DNA of 64,000 bases from Himantopus leucocephalus (Eukaryota; Chordata; Aves; Charadriiformes; Recurvirostridae), in the NCBI GenBank assembly GCA_003993805.1, contig RSEF01000004.1, forward strand, positions 12,355,002 to 12,419,001. The letters are read 5' to 3'. Within the stretch, counting starts at the first letter, position 1; each line of letters opens with the position of its first letter. The notes below the pieces were generated by a model that saw only the letters and a program-made list of their open reading frames with translations, did no database searches and had not been told where the DNA came from. Below, piece after piece: positions 13,801 through 27,313 of the stretch. Made by a program: the position numbers and the translations under genes.

Positions 13801-14924
13801 ACTCAGCCAGTGCCCTTCTTAAATCCCCATGGAGGTTTCCTGGTGGAGGTTCTCAGAGTGCATCTAGTAAAGGATCACAGACTTGAGCTCCAACTGCTCA
13901 TTCTTTAATTTGTACCCTGAGGAGGAACTGCTACTCTCCTTCTATGTACTGGTGTAGTGGCTAGAGGATTTGACCAGGAAATTTGGGAGACTTGAATTTG
14001 TTTTCCTTGTCTGCCTGGAGGATTTAAAAGCATGGCTTCTCAGAACAGAACTATATTTAGTAAGGTTTGCTTGATACCCATAGGGCAGGATAGGCAGAGC
14101 TTCCAAGGAGAAGGTATGATTTCTCATAGCACTGCGTGAAGGCTTTCTTCTCCTGTCTCTTACCCTCTGTGCAATCACTTCTGTCAAGAGCCTCTCTTTA
14201 TTTGCTAGATTCCGGCAGCTTCCAACTTTTGGATTTTGGATGTTGTCCGAGGAGTTTAACTCTCCACATAAAGGGTATCTCGATGCCTAACAGAAGTTAC
14301 CGCACCTTAGTCTAAGCACGTACGACAGACATAAAGCTGTGGCTAGCTCAGGTGACTTGAATCCATTACTAGATCTGGCCTGCAGCAATTAGTAAAGTGG
14401 GAATTTTATTAGCAAAGATGTCACATTGCTATGTACGTAATGCAGAGCTTAATGATTACGAGGAGCTAAGATGACCCGTGCATGCTAGCCCCCTGTTGAT
14501 TCTAGCCCCAGCTTTCTCCAGTCCATTTCACAACATGTATGCAAGACACTACAGAACAAAGCTCTGCTCTTACTCTGTATCTGTCCCTTCTATAAGCCAT
14601 AAGAGTTAGCTGACCTTTCCATTCACGGGTGGCAGGCATCCAGCTGTCCATCTCAGATGCATAGTTTGTTTTATGTGACACGGGTAAACACATGCCATGA
14701 GAATCTTAATCTCAGAGGATGAGTCTTTACTAACTGTTGTCTCAACAAACGCTTAGCAAGGACTAGAGATTTATAACTGGACTGCATTGCTGACTTCATT
14801 AGAAAAGATGCATGAACCTCTTACAAGCTTGTAATCTATGTGCAATAAAACCAAGGCACTAGGAATTACTTTGCTGTGTGTCAGAGCTTCAGAATATCAT
14901 GATCAGGGAAGTCTATGTGATTAA
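10820..14924. other. AT-rich single-copy DNA, no gene seen
   Basis: No open frame longer than 81 codons and no recognisable repeat. Nothing here supports an exon. Confidence 0.55.
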
Positions 14925-14929
14925 AAGAT
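14925..14929. repeat. Left target-site duplication (AAGAT) of the LTR
   Basis: AAGAT directly precedes the LTR's TG and is repeated exactly after its terminal CA. This shows that both ends of the insertion are preserved. Confidence 0.8.
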
Positions 14930-15193
14930 TGCCCTGGTTTCAGCTGGGATAGAGTTAATTTTCTTCCTAGTACCCGGTATAGTGCTGTGGTATGGATGTA
15001 GTATGACAATAATGTTGACAACACACTGATGTTTTAGTTGTTGCTAAGTAGTGCTTATGCTAAGCCAACGACTTTTCAGCTTCCCATGCTCTGCCAGTGA
15101 TCAGGTGCACAAGAAGCTGGGAAGGAGCATAGCCAGGAGACCTGACCCAAACTGGCCGAAGGGATATTCCATGTCATATGATGTCATGCTTGG

Positions 15194-15200
15194 TATATAA
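15194..15200 (+). promoter_or_regulatory. LTR TATA box
   Basis: TATATAA lies about 265 bases into the LTR and some 160 bases before the ATTAAA signal. This is the expected core promoter position for the retroviral U3/R boundary. A CRE-like ATGATGTCAT lies just upstream. Confidence 0.65.
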
Positions 15201-15356
15201 ACGGGGGGGAGTTGCCTGAGGGGCTGGGTTGCTGCCTGGGGACATGCTGGGCATCGTTCAGCAGGTGGTGAGCAATTGCACTGTGCAATACTTGGGTTTT
15301 ATATTCTTTTTTTATTATTATTTTTAACTTTTTTCCCCTTCTTCCTTTGCTGTCCT

Positions 15357-15362
15357 ATTAAA
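15357..15362 (+). terminator. LTR polyadenylation signal ATTAAA
   Basis: ATTAAA follows a T/C-rich run inside the LTR, consistent with the R-region poly(A) signal. It could end transcripts that read through this locus on the plus strand. Confidence 0.55.
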
Positions 15363-15488
15363 CTGTCTTTATCCCAACTCAAGAGTTTTACCTTTTTGTT
15401 TGATTCTCCTCCCTATCCCACCACAGGGGGGAGGAGTGAGCGAGCAGCTGCGTGGTGTATAGTTGCTGGCTGGGGTTAAACCACGACA

Positions 15489-15493
15489 AAGAT
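15489..15493. repeat. Right target-site duplication (AAGAT) of the LTR
   Basis: Exact copy of the pentamer at 14925-14929, directly after the LTR's terminal CA. Confidence 0.8.
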
Positions 15494-18400
15494 TCGGGAT
15501 GCCTTAGATGTTTATGAAAAATAAAGCAGATCAGGAAACTCCATTTGAGAATCCAATAGCAAAATGGATGTGTAACAAAAAGTCAGTTATGTCTTTGCCT
15601 AAATTGTAATTCCCCTGATATATGCTTGGACTTTTATATGCAGGTCCTTAACTTCAGGCCATTCTATTCTTGCCGAGATGCAGCACGTACTGTCTCAGTG
15701 TCGGGTTAATGGAACTATGGGCTTTTTGAAACATGGGTAGTGCTTGCTGTTATCTGCCTGAAGTATACTGTGCAGACAGACTTTCCTTCTGGCTCGCCAT
15801 CCTCAATTAAATACAAAGCATTTTGACCCGTCTATACTCTACGGTATTTTATATTTACCACTATTTCGTCACTTAGTTGAAGATAACTCCGGAACACACT
15901 CCTCAAAGTTCTGTTTCCTGTCAGCCAGTGAAATCACCTAATTGCCTGATAATTTGAGATATTTTACCACATATATTTTCCCTTCATCAAGGTTTAATTC
16001 GTTAGGCTCCACTTACACATTTCTGACTAATTGGACAGGATGTCCTAATAGTCAGACTTCTGCAGAACTCAAGGTATAATTTACATCTGGAAAAAGACTG
16101 CTTTATCTCAAGTTGTGATTCATTAAAACACAAGAATTTTGAAATCTTGCTTAATATCCCCTTTCAATCTTTGCATCAGATAAATTAATCAGAAAATTAA
16201 TCAAAGAGGTTTTTCCATATTGTTAATAAGTCTGTATAGAAAGATTCAGAGAGACACTGGTGCAAGTGTATGCTAAGGTACTATGATTCATTCTAGACTC
16301 CCACAACAGAAGAGGTGATGAGAAACAATAACTACACTAATTCATGTGAATGCTTCAGGTCTGTGGAGCGAGGCTTTCTACTTATTGGAGCTTCAGCAGT
16401 AGCTGAGTAAAGGAGATTCTCTGTATTGCCTCTTTCCATGTCTTCAGGTCTTGCATCTCATGCATCCATTTGTGCTGTCAAGACTCTGACACAGAGGTGC
16501 CTTGGGCTTTCTATGCTGAAGTTGAAACCAATGGAGAACTGCTGCAAATCTGTGAAAGAAAATGCAACAAAACTGAAAAACATTGGTAGGTCATGTTGCA
16601 GTAGTGTGATCCCACCTGTGGGTGCAGGCAAGAGAAAGAAGCTGTTAAATTTACAATTGTACTTTTGGCTGAACAAATAAAACCAGCCTGTCTACTCAAA
16701 GCAAAGTAGTCAACACTGCAAAACCTGATGAAACATTTGCCTCAAATGAGGCATCCCAGAATGAGATCACCATTGTTTGTGGAGGAACTTAGGAAAAGTT
16801 TGGGAGTCATTTACCCCAGTCTTTCAAAGGGATATAGATAGCTACTCTCACTAACTCCAGTAGAAGTTGAGCTCTGTGCCCTTTGTGTACTGTCAATCGC
16901 ATATTGCCAAAAGGACTAATGGGATACCAAGTTCTACCAGCCAGCCTAATAAGCCACATCTGTACCAGTTAACTCATATGGTTGTGACAATGTGAAAATG
17001 GGAGCTGGCAGAATAAAAGGACCAAATAGGAAAGGTGTTTCGTTTGAGGAGCAGCAAAGAATATAACATTACTGCTTAGCATGTAAAACATCTGTTTAAT
17101 TCCTTTATGTCTTGGGTGTCCTTGTGGCTAAAGATTTGACATTCACAACATTTTATTAGACAAGTCCGCGCTAGTAAAATGTTCCTTTTTAGTACTGTAT
17201 ACTGTAATTCAGTGTTTCCATTTGTTTTAGCAGCTGGCATAATAGAATAATTTCTACTGTGCTGTCCTCCAGTTGTCCTCTGCTGAAATCTAAGCTATCA
17301 TGCTGAGGGGCAGAACACAAAAGGTAATTTTCAGATAGGCTCATCTGAGGAAACCTTAAACAAAACTGCTTTGGCTGTAGAATATATGCTTGCCAGAATT
17401 GTAACCTCAAAACTTAGTTGTATTTCACAATGAAGGAAATGGATGAAAAAAGGATGGAAGGTGGACATTTGTCATGTCTGAAATATGGTGTTTGCACGTT
17501 CACATCCCCAGATATTGCCTACAACAGGCAGTCCAGGCAAAAGAGTAGCGGAGTCTAGAAATTGCGCATAGAACCATTAGAGCAAAAGCATACTCTTCAA
17601 GTGATCAGATTAGCTCATATACTTTGGGAAGCAGCTAACACAGTTCCAGTTCACTTCTTGTCACGTGGTAATGTAGAGAAAATGTATTTGTGCATACTGC
17701 AGTCAGTGCTGCTGCCAAGTTGCATTGCTGTGTGCAGATTACCAGTCTTTTTTATTAAACATTTTTTAACAGACTATGCTCCTTCAGTACCCTACAGTCA
17801 CTCACAAAAAGCATGCTGAATTAATTCCTAGAATATACGTTTTTTTTCCAAGTACCTTTTAATGAAGGTATGCGGGAGAAAAGAACAATTTTAACTAAGT
17901 AGAAAGTATCAAAGATGAGGCTCAATTTAGCATATAAAAATTCATCAATAAAACAAGTCCATTTAACAGGATTCCTGGAAGCAAGAAAACGTGTATTATT
18001 TGACAAAGCTACATTTCTGTTTTCTAATTAATTACACAGAGCATTTGTTCAGGTTTTTTTCACTCTTTTGCAAGATCCGTGTTGCAAGAGCCATTGTTTT
18101 TCAATGAGCAGAGTAGATATCTTCATGTCTTTTCTTTTAGAAAATGAAATAGCTTTTAAATCTCGGAACTTAAGTGTCACTGTAACACTGAGAGATCGTG
18201 TGCAGCTTCTGAACATACCAAAATAAAAGCCAGAGCCAGGACACTCCCTGTGGTGCCAAAGAAGGGAACTACTCCTCTATCTGATGTGCAGAAGGTACCT
18301 CAAGTATCCAGCCTTGGAGCCTGGCCTCTCCTCACCAAAGTCTCAGGAAAAGAGTAGTTTATACCGTACTTTGAACTCGCAGCTTTCATGGCTAGGCAGT

Positions 18401-21400
18401 GGGTACAAAAGCTTTCCTTTATTTGTTCCTGCTGTAGTAACTGCCTACTTTGACTTTTCACTAGGATCATTTTACAATCTGGTTCTCCACGTGATTTTGT
18501 GTATGAACCATCAAAGTTTTTTTCTGATTTTTAGCAGTAGTGTGCAGAATTTTTTTCTTTCTACTTACCCCTTAACATCGAGCTTTTATGATCAAAAGTA
18601 GAAAAGATAGGTAAGTGCATAGAAGATGCATTACATGCAGGATCCTAAGTATGTGAAAATTGGAATAAACCTTTAGCCAAGAATTATTTCAAACAAATTG
18701 CGCATAGCAGGTATAGCTGAGGAAAAAGAGGTTTGTAAAGGTGAAGGTGGGTGACCCCATTTTGGATCCAAACCTTCACAAAGGCATGCTGGAAGAAATG
18801 CTGCCAGCCAGCCAAGGAAATTGATACTCACATATTGTACAAAAGGACAAATTCCAGGTATTTGGAGGGAAAGTGTTTCCTAGGCACAAATAGAAGCAGA
18901 AAATACAAACTGAAAAAGGTATATTGAATGAAGTATTCATTGTGGAGTCCAGTGCTACTGTGACTACTGGTTGTCTTTGTTACTTCGGGCTATTTCTGCT
19001 AAGCCTGCAGATAGATATAGACAGTGTTTATAGGGTCAGTAAACTTGCTATCACACGAAGTTTTGTCTGATGTATTCTAAATGGCAACAAGATAAGCACA
19101 TTGAGTTTCTTTTCAGTTTTGAAGTTTGATAAAGACAACAAAATCAAGAAAGCAACCAACAGAGAAGCAGACATAGTCAACAGTTTTTGTCTTAGCTCAA
19201 AAAAAGTGCAAGATTTGTGGACATTTATGAAGTGGTGAGGTCATGCTTATACTTCCTTGTTTTCACAACATGCACTTTGAATGCCTCCATAAATTTGAGT
19301 TTGCCCTTACAGAACAGATGGCTAAAAGACATTTGCACCAAAAGCTCTAGATTTATGCTTACCAGTTGCTGAACCCAGAAGCACTGAAGGATTTGCCATT
19401 GTAGTTTGACTTGAATGGTTATGTCAGTTCCCATCAATACAACTGATGTTTGTGCAGTGTGAGCTTTGGCGTGAACAAGAATAAAGAACATTGTTCAGTG
19501 GGGCTATCTGGAAGCCGTTATTGTGGAGCATGCGAGAAAGAACAGCGGTTACCTCTCATAGAGAACTTCCGTTACTGTGCATCCGTGTCATGGGACAAGG
19601 AACTCCCCGGCATTTGTTTTCTTGAGCATTATCAGTGGCACAGAAGCACAGGGGAATAGCGCAAGAATGGGGGAATGAGTAGGTAGGGACATCGGCTCTG
19701 TCTCTGCCAGACCATTGACAACCACAGATGAATGAAATCACCGCTTTCTGGGTTGCTTTTCCTTCTCCGTATGGGCACCTGGGGGGGTTGCATGAAGACA
19801 GGAAAAGGCAGAGGCGTTCATCAGGGCGTATGTCATCTCCATGCTATGGAAAGAGACGTACAAAAGTGTTAGATGCTTATGGCATCTGCTGATGTGTATG
19901 GTATCTGGATATGATCTTTGTTTCCATTCCATTGTGCACAAATCAGATTAAAGTTGAAATGTAACCAGTATGGAATGAGTACTAAATCGAGTTTTCACTC
20001 TGCTAATCTGAGTTTAGTCAACTGGTCTGTTGTGTTCCCCCAGCCTCTGGTAATTACGATAATTTATTTTAGCTTTCGGATATTCAGTATCCTTAAAAGT
20101 CATGCGGTCATTTTCTCTAGTTATCTGTTAGGAACCATACAACAGCGATGACAACAGTGACTGTAGCGAGCTGCCTTTGGACAGCAACTGAAATGCGGCT
20201 GATGTATGTCTGTACTTCAGATTATTGGGTCCTGGACATTGTAAAAGGCTCAGCAATTGCAGTGGGGACTAAGAGTATTTCAGAGGATGAAGACCTCTGT
20301 GAATACGAATTAAGGCAGCATTTACCACCCTACTAGAAACAAATTTTAACTGATTTTAAAAAGGCAGATACGGTTTTCATCTGAATTACTTCTACTGACT
20401 CTCTACCAGAGTAGGCTTAGTGATTCTTTACTGGCATTCACCCAATTAGTATGCGGAAATTATCACTAATTAGAGAGATACAAGAGACTGACCTTGCTGT
20501 TATTCACAGAGCAATCTCTACTCAATTTAAGCAACATGTTACAAGAGCTGCGTGTGGAGCTGAACGAGTGTATCCTGGGTGCAGTAATGTGGAAGTCAAA
20601 GGTAGCTACTCTGAGCTGTGTACAATACCTAACCTTTGTGAAACATGCCTTTTAGTGGACAAGCACGTTGATGAAATTCCAGGAACTGATGCAATATTTT
20701 CTGTTAAAAATGTAATGGACAGTGGATAATGTAACTTCGTGGGAAGAGCACTGAATTGGATGATGGGGCAAACTGATTCAGTTCAAAGATCTGTCTCCAA
20801 TAAACATGGTGAGCTTAGGTAAGAGATCACGTCCCCCGCATGTCTTAGTTTGCAGATGCCAACTTTTCCTTTTGAAGAGCTTAGAAAAGCACTTACCTAC
20901 ATAAGAGATAGGTATGTCGTATATTGGGAATATGGCAAACACATGACGCTTTATACGATTTGAGCTACAGACTGTTTTTCTTCATTTCTGGGGTTTGGGT
21001 TTTTTATTCTGATGGCTAACATGTAAAAATGTATTTTTTTTTAATTTTTTAACTTCAATTTAGTATCAACTTCACATAGATCATCATTTTTTTCATTATG
21101 TATAGGTCGTGACAAAGATTTTTTGATATTTCTGTCTATAAGGTGGAATGCTTCAGTTTAATTAGAAATGAAGCTTAGAGAGAGCGCCTTTCTCAGAGCT
21201 GAATGAGTAAGTGCTTTGCATTTCTCACACATGCGCTGCCCTTTAGAAGCAGTGCATACTGTCTTAATGAAGACCGGATGCCAGAACACACTATGGAGAC
21301 TTTTTCCTCCCCATAGACGAAGTCCTGCCTGCAAAAGTGGGAAGCCAATATACAGCCAGGAAGTATGTTTTAGGGGTAATTATGTCAAGCTTCGTCTCTT

Positions 21401-21748
21401 TCTCAAAAAAATATGGCACTTGCCTTTAGTAGATTTCATACTTCAATGCATTTACAACTGCTTAAGAACATTCAGTGTTCCACAGTGACACCAGTTTGTA
21501 TCTACTGCTGCATCCCACCTGAGCAATAATGAATCAGTCATTTGAAATGTCACTACTGGGTGGATTAGTAGGCGTTAAAGAACAGTTCATGTCCTTGCAG
21601 GTGTGAGAGTTTACGAAGGAAATGTTATATACGCTTGTCCCATTCTTGTCCTTTTTCCTTGCAAACTCAGCCAGCCACTGTTGGAGGCAAGGTACTGAGC
21701 TAATTTAAACTGTGCTGTGACCTAGTGCTGCTACTCTCAGTTATGTTG
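15494..21748. other. AT-rich single-copy DNA, no gene seen
   Basis: Open frames of up to 105 codons on both strands, none with a recognisable domain or convincing splice sites. A slightly GC-richer, CpG-containing patch lies at about 19.5-19.9 kb but cannot be assigned to a known element. Confidence 0.5.
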
Positions 21749-22360
21749 TTATGTTCCAGGTGTCACTACAGAGATGGTTATAGACAGCCATGTATTCAGG
21801 CTGCTTGTTAACATTGATTTGGGAGCCCACCAACCGCTGTGCGTAGCACGGTACAGTGCTGTGTCTGAATTAATAAGCCATACTAAATTCAGCGGGCAGA
21901 GAGCCACACTGATGTGGCTGCACAGTTTCCAGACTGAAGCTGGGTCATGATCCACCAGATTGAGCACTGGCACAGCTAAACGTGATTGTCTGCATCCATT
22001 TGTCTGCATTGTTTGTCTCTTGGCAAACTGAGGAAGACAGTACTGGATCAGCAATGCTTGCTTTACATTTGGAAGGTCCAAACACGATACATTGGAAATG
22101 CTTATTTCCTCTGTCTCCCCTCCTTCAAAAGAAAAAAAAAAAATATGAGTGAGGTTCTGCATAATCCTGAAAACCCATATAAATACATCAAGTAGTCTGC
22201 TGTTTATCCAAAACATGTCTGAGATGCCAAATCTATATACGGATGAATTATTATAACAGAAGAGTTGTTTATGATGATCTAAGGGTATAAATGGCATGCA
22301 AATAAAGCTACAAATTAGCATGTAATGTGGTTGAAAAAGGCTGGCCATCTTTTGGCACAT
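21749..22360 (-). other. 203-codon open frame of unknown significance
   Basis: This is the longest uninterrupted open frame in the window apart from the gap-spanning CR1 frame. The predicted product is poor in charged residues and rich in Ser, Leu, Cys, Phe and Trp. Its FFF run comes from translating an A-rich tract on the opposite strand (about 22127-22141). I see no domain, signal peptide or clear exon boundaries. A rough stop-codon estimate makes a frame this long mildly unexpected in 64 kb, but the composition does not look coding. I do not call it a gene. Confidence 0.15.
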
Positions 22361-25300
22361 AAACCCTTCGTCAGTTGGGATAGCTGTTTCTATTTCAGAC
22401 CTGGCAATAATTCATGTGTCCAAAAACATGTGTGTGTTTCTGTAAAAATACCAGCTGGTCCAAGATGAAATCATAATATCTTTTATTATTTTCAAAGTGT
22501 ACCTGGGTCAGGGATGACTTTAGGAATAACCTCTGTCTTCGTCTCACTATCCATATGCCAGCATGCAGCCCCTTTAAATGTGTTTCTGTCAGTATTCTAA
22601 CTTCTACTGAAATTATCCATTATAAAGACACGAGAAATTTTACACTTTTGCTGTTTTTACTGCAATTTACAAATTACAAAATTTGTAATTACAAATTACA
22701 GCAGAAATTAATAGAACTTGCACTGTTTCATAAAACTTCTCAAAGTCACTGTATTTAATTTTTAAGGAGAAAGCAATGCTTGTGTTTTGTGAATATTCAA
22801 AACTTTTTGTGCAGAATAAGCCTGTCTTCATGTAACATATCAGCTGTTTTTACCTAAAATACATCCGTCTGAGGTATTGGCCTTCCAGGGCAATTTGCAT
22901 AAGGCAAACAAGTATATTTTGAATACCGGGAGTAGAATTTGCTAGTTCGTGCTGCAGAATGAGTTAAGCATAACCCACAGAAATTTCACCTCTTTCCAGC
23001 ACTGCCCGGTGAAAGATAAAACAGTTTCATTCCGATCTGTAGATAATGACCAGTTGTGCAGATTTAGGTGAGTACTTCTGTCTTGAACCTGCTGGTGTTC
23101 CAATTAACTTGCATCAGCTGGGTTCAGCTGGGTTCTTATAATCACTTTATGTTCAACACTTCTATTCACTGGATTCAGTCACAGAAACATTGGTATTTTA
23201 TAGAAGTTTTCAAGAAACAAACGAAACACAAGCACCTGCATTTGAGCCCACCTTTGACAGAGACAGGGTACATCATTTATGTGAAACGAGTCTGCGCACT
23301 TTCCTTATTCTGCACCCAATTCTGGCATGGTCCGACAGCATGAGCGAAGCCTGCTAATGCCATCTGATGAGCATACATCAGGTCACTGTATTACTTTATG
23401 TGGGTGGAAAGATAGGTGTAACGAAACAGAACTGACAGGGCAATATTCTTTGTAGTACTAGTTACCCGTGGCACTGGTGTGAACTAAAGCCGCTATCAAA
23501 AAGCAATGCCCCATAGACTTAGCTTGTCTAGGAGACGTCACTGGGGTAAGTTCAACCGTGTTTAACTCCGCTGATTCCTATGATATTTTCAGCAAATATG
23601 AACGTTGGGAGGTCTGAGCCACACTTGCTTGTTTCTGGAATTTTGATCACTGAATGGTCTGGTCATAATTTCTTTTTTTCTTCATTCATGTCTGTTAGAA
23701 AATGTGCATGCTTTTCTCAAGTCATCCTTATTAAACAGGGAATACTTGTGGGTCAAATAGTTCATGAACACAGATCACCATTAAATGAACGGATAGAAAA
23801 AGAGACTGCTTGTTTATCTGTAAGAAATTACTGTGGAGATTTATTCTCAAGGAAAACTCCCCTTTTCACAGGAAGAATGAATTATTGTGGTCACACTGCC
23901 AGGACTCTGACTGTTACAGAGTTTTCATGTGGAACGTGAAACTGTCAAATATAGGAGCAAAATGCCTATAATTCCAGTCTTACGTGGAATACCTGATGAC
24001 TTCCGTGGTGAAGCAGAATGACTGGCTTCATAGTATGGCTATAATATAGAGAGGCCTTTATTGAATCAAGGACACAGTGACATTCACAAATCTACCAGTA
24101 GTGGCTACCACGCAACTTATGGAATAAACACATTAAGAAAAAATTAATACACTGTCTTGCAGAAAAAGAGCGTGTGGTGGAATTACCCCAAGGGACCTAA
24201 ATATAGTGTTCTACCAGATGGACTGCAGGAGAAACACCATCTGATTAAAACAATGTAGACTTTTCTATACGACTGTAACTGTGCATTAACTTGTCTATGC
24301 TGGATTTTTTTTATTTCCCACTAGCTTGTTTAGGAAAATCCTTCCTTATGCATTGCTGTTTCCCCTCTTTGTTTCTTCAAAGCTCACTGCTTTGAAGTTC
24401 ATTAAATTTAATAGAGCAGTTGCAACAGAGGGGAAAAGAAAAATTAACCACTGAGGTATGCTGGCTTGTTTTGTTTAGTTTAGTTCTTTCTTTGTGATTA
24501 GAGTCACTGTCAAATAAAATTAAATTTCTCAGATATAAATATTGACATCCTTCAGGCTTTAGTCTCTCTTCCAAAGCCCACTGGACAAACAGTAGCAATT
24601 GTTATAGTGTTCTTCAAGGCAGCCTGAGAGCAGCCTTCATAAGAGTTCAAATCTCTGTCCAAAAGCCCACTGTGTAGGCTACTCACAATTTTTTTGTGGT
24701 GATATTATAACAAATATGTTTTAATTGAAGTGTTAAAATTTGCAACCTGCTAATCTTTAAATGTGTTCAACACTACACAAAACAAGTGCAGAAAATTACA
24801 TACCTATTCTTATCATTAAATTTGACTCTGCCAAAGTTATTGGACTAAACGAGCTGGATTTAATCTAATCTTTTCAAGTTCCCGGAACTTCTGCTCAAAA
24901 CATGAGAGTGTTTATCATGCGTAATTGTTTCTCCTTTGTAGTGCTCTTCATTACCTCTGTTTGCATTCTGCTGTTTACGTGGTCTAAATTCCATTTTAAG
25001 TATTCAAATTCATTTCAACAAGGCAGGAAAGCAGCAGTAAGAAATATGTGTTTTGTGATACCTGCTTATACAACTCTTGATTCCTTATAAAAATCTACCA
25101 GTGAAATCAATAGAAGCCCCTGGTGTGCAGAAGATTAGATCCCCCAAACCCGTGTGGTTTTTTGAAGCCTTTTGTGTATGAAGGTCTAAAATTTTGTTGC
25201 ATCTTCTTGGATGTTCATGGGCATTGAGAGCGCTCCTGTATTGTCTGGTCCAGCGATCACCCACCTCTGAACCTCCAGTTAACTGCATTTGGCTTCAATC

Positions 25301-27265
25301 AGAGCAGTCCCCTAAAGCGCTCCTCATGAAACGTGAGATTTCTGGTACTTGTATTACAGCAGCCCGGCCAGGTGCTGGCTAGCGCAAAGCTCAGAGGGCT
25401 GCTCAGGCACTGTGGCTTGCAGGCACCATGGGTTCCAGCCCCCTGCCAACCTGCTAGCGGTGATGATTGCTCTGCTTTAATGCTTTGGGTTTAGTTTGTT
25501 TTTAAATGCTTGAATGTTACATGACTTGTTTTTAATTAGAACACTTGCGCCATGAGCCAAATTCACCCTTTGGCACTAGATTACTCTCAGAGATACTATA
25601 AAAGTAAATATGCATTAATCTTCTCTAGCAAGGGGAGTTGTACAGTTAACATCCTAAGAGCCAGAGCTGCAGACCAGGAGTCAACGGCAAGGAGTTCTGC
25701 ACTCGTGAAGTTCGATACCTGTAACTGTTTTGCAGGAGGCTTTTCTTTAACTGCAAGAACTGGAGAGGGTTTTGCTCAGCAGCGGGTTGTGGTGTCGGAG
25801 TGTTGGTCCCCGGGGGCAGAGGGCACTGCTGCCACACTCTGTTGCAGAGGAAAATGAAAACAAACCGAAGCATACATGTCTGCCTCCAAGTTTGCAGCCG
25901 GGCCACTGTTGCTGTGGTCACTGCCACACTGTAGTAATTTTTCCTTTTGGAAGGAAATATTTTTGAGTTTGATTTGGATTTTCATTTAACTATAGAACAT
26001 AGACATGTACAGTCTGGATTCATATAAAATCATAATACAGAATTTGTACTAAATCCTTCTTGAATAGACAAGAAGCTGCACAATGAATCCTACTAATGCG
26101 CATTACTACAACCATTTCACATTCTCTCGAAGGAAACAAGAAAAGAGTGATTGTTGAGCTGAATTCAAGCTTCTGATCATTGATGTGATATTCAGGACTT
26201 CAACACTCAGACGAATTGAGATACCTGGGGCTTCTAACATGGCTGCTCAACTCCTGCTGGAGCTAGTGGGAGCTGAACATGCTCATGTGCAGGAGGAGAC
26301 CTTCTTTTAGTAGACCTGATTGTGCAATTGATAATGAGCTGTGGTGATGAAAGCTGAAATTTATGACAGGCTTTGCTAGATTTGAACTTGAGAAATGGAA
26401 TGTGTGTTTGGCACTTGGAAGTGCAAGACTTTAAGTCTCTCTTTCTTTTTAATCCTTTATGTACTCACCCCTAAACTGAAAGGAGCGGTAAGCAATTGTC
26501 ATCTCTGAAAAGTGTCGGAGACAGCAGGAGTAAGGTCTTTGGGGTACGCTGGTACAATTCCACTGAAGAGAAATATTCAAATCTAAACCAGTAGAAAATA
26601 CATGGTATTCCAAAGATGACCTTACTGTGCCTTAATGTAAAGTTAGAATAATTTCTTTCTGTCTTTTAAATACGTAACATCTTTAGAGAGCTGGTGGCAT
26701 TTCTTTTTGCCACCGATAAATGTAGATACTGTGCTGCTGTTTTCTTTTTGTTTATTTATTTCTTTCTAAGTCTTCTGAGTCCTCCTTTCTCAAAAGCAAT
26801 ATCAAGACAAACATTCTAGAGAGTGTTCTGGTGGTGCCTGGTTATAAGACACAAAATCACAAAGTGACCACTTTGAATATATAATTCATCCAGGTTTTCT
26901 GATCTAGAGACATTAATAGCCTGCTACCAAACCTAAAAGGAAATTTATAGCTGTGTGGGGCTGTATATCAGAATTAACTTTCTTGACATAGAAGATGAAA
27001 TATAAAATCTATCCTAGAAATGTACAGTTAGAAAGTTTTAAAATTAGCTGTAGTTTAATAAGGCACACTTGTGTCTCTTTTGTAGATTCAAGTATTTTTA
27101 GAATTAATTTCACATTGAAAGTATAATTATTTTCCTGACATTGTTTGTTACGTTACATGTGGTGTGACTCAAAAAACTACATGCATCAGTTCTTGGGTTT
27201 GTGGCTGCCTATGGTGCGCTATGGTAACAAGGCTATTTTTGAGAATGCTCTGGGAGCTTGTCTAG
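22361..27265. other. AT-rich single-copy DNA, no gene seen
   Basis: Short chance open frames only, the longest 119 codons at 23580-23939 with no recognisable product. A GC-richer patch at about 25.3-25.9 kb gives overlapping frames on both strands, a sign of composition rather than coding. Confidence 0.5.
22672..22690. repeat. 19-bp palindrome in an AT-rich tandem context
   Basis: Two 9-base arms (AATTACAAA and TTTGTAATT) flank a single central base. The neighbouring bases repeat the same ACAAATTAC unit on both sides. It could form a small cruciform or be a simple-sequence by-product. Confidence 0.7.
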
Positions 27266-27313
27266 GTTTTTTCCCTTTTTTTCTTCCTTTTGTTCTTTCT
27301 TTCTTTCTTTTTT
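27266..27313 (+). repeat. Pyrimidine-rich (TTCT)n tract
   Basis: A run of T and C ending in repeated TTCT units. No acceptor-like AG followed by a sustained open frame was found downstream. Confidence 0.8.

Larger units (their letters stand above)
14930..15488 (+). mobile_element. Solo LTR of an avian endogenous retrovirus
   Basis: The 559-bp element begins TGCCCTGGTTTCAGCTGGGA and ends GGGGTTAAACCACGACA, giving TG...CA termini. It is flanked by the 5-bp direct repeat AAGAT at 14925-14929 and 15489-15493. It contains a TATA box (15194-15200), a pyrimidine-rich stretch, and an ATTAAA polyadenylation signal (15357-15362), the standard U3-R-U5 order. I recognise these ends as a type common in bird genomes. 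A 5-bp duplication fits ERVL-like elements, but the class assignment is inference. There is no gag, pol or env, and no second LTR in the window. It is therefore a solo LTR, the usual product of recombination between the two LTRs of a provirus. The 67-codon open frame inside it is not a gene. Confidence 0.9.

Noticed and set aside
15276..15479. 67-codon open frame with a hydrophobic start
   Set aside because: It lies wholly inside the LTR, and its Phe/Leu run comes from the T-rich stretch of the R region.
23580..23939. 119-codon plus-strand open frame
   Set aside because: No domain, no convincing splice sites, and a length within chance expectation.
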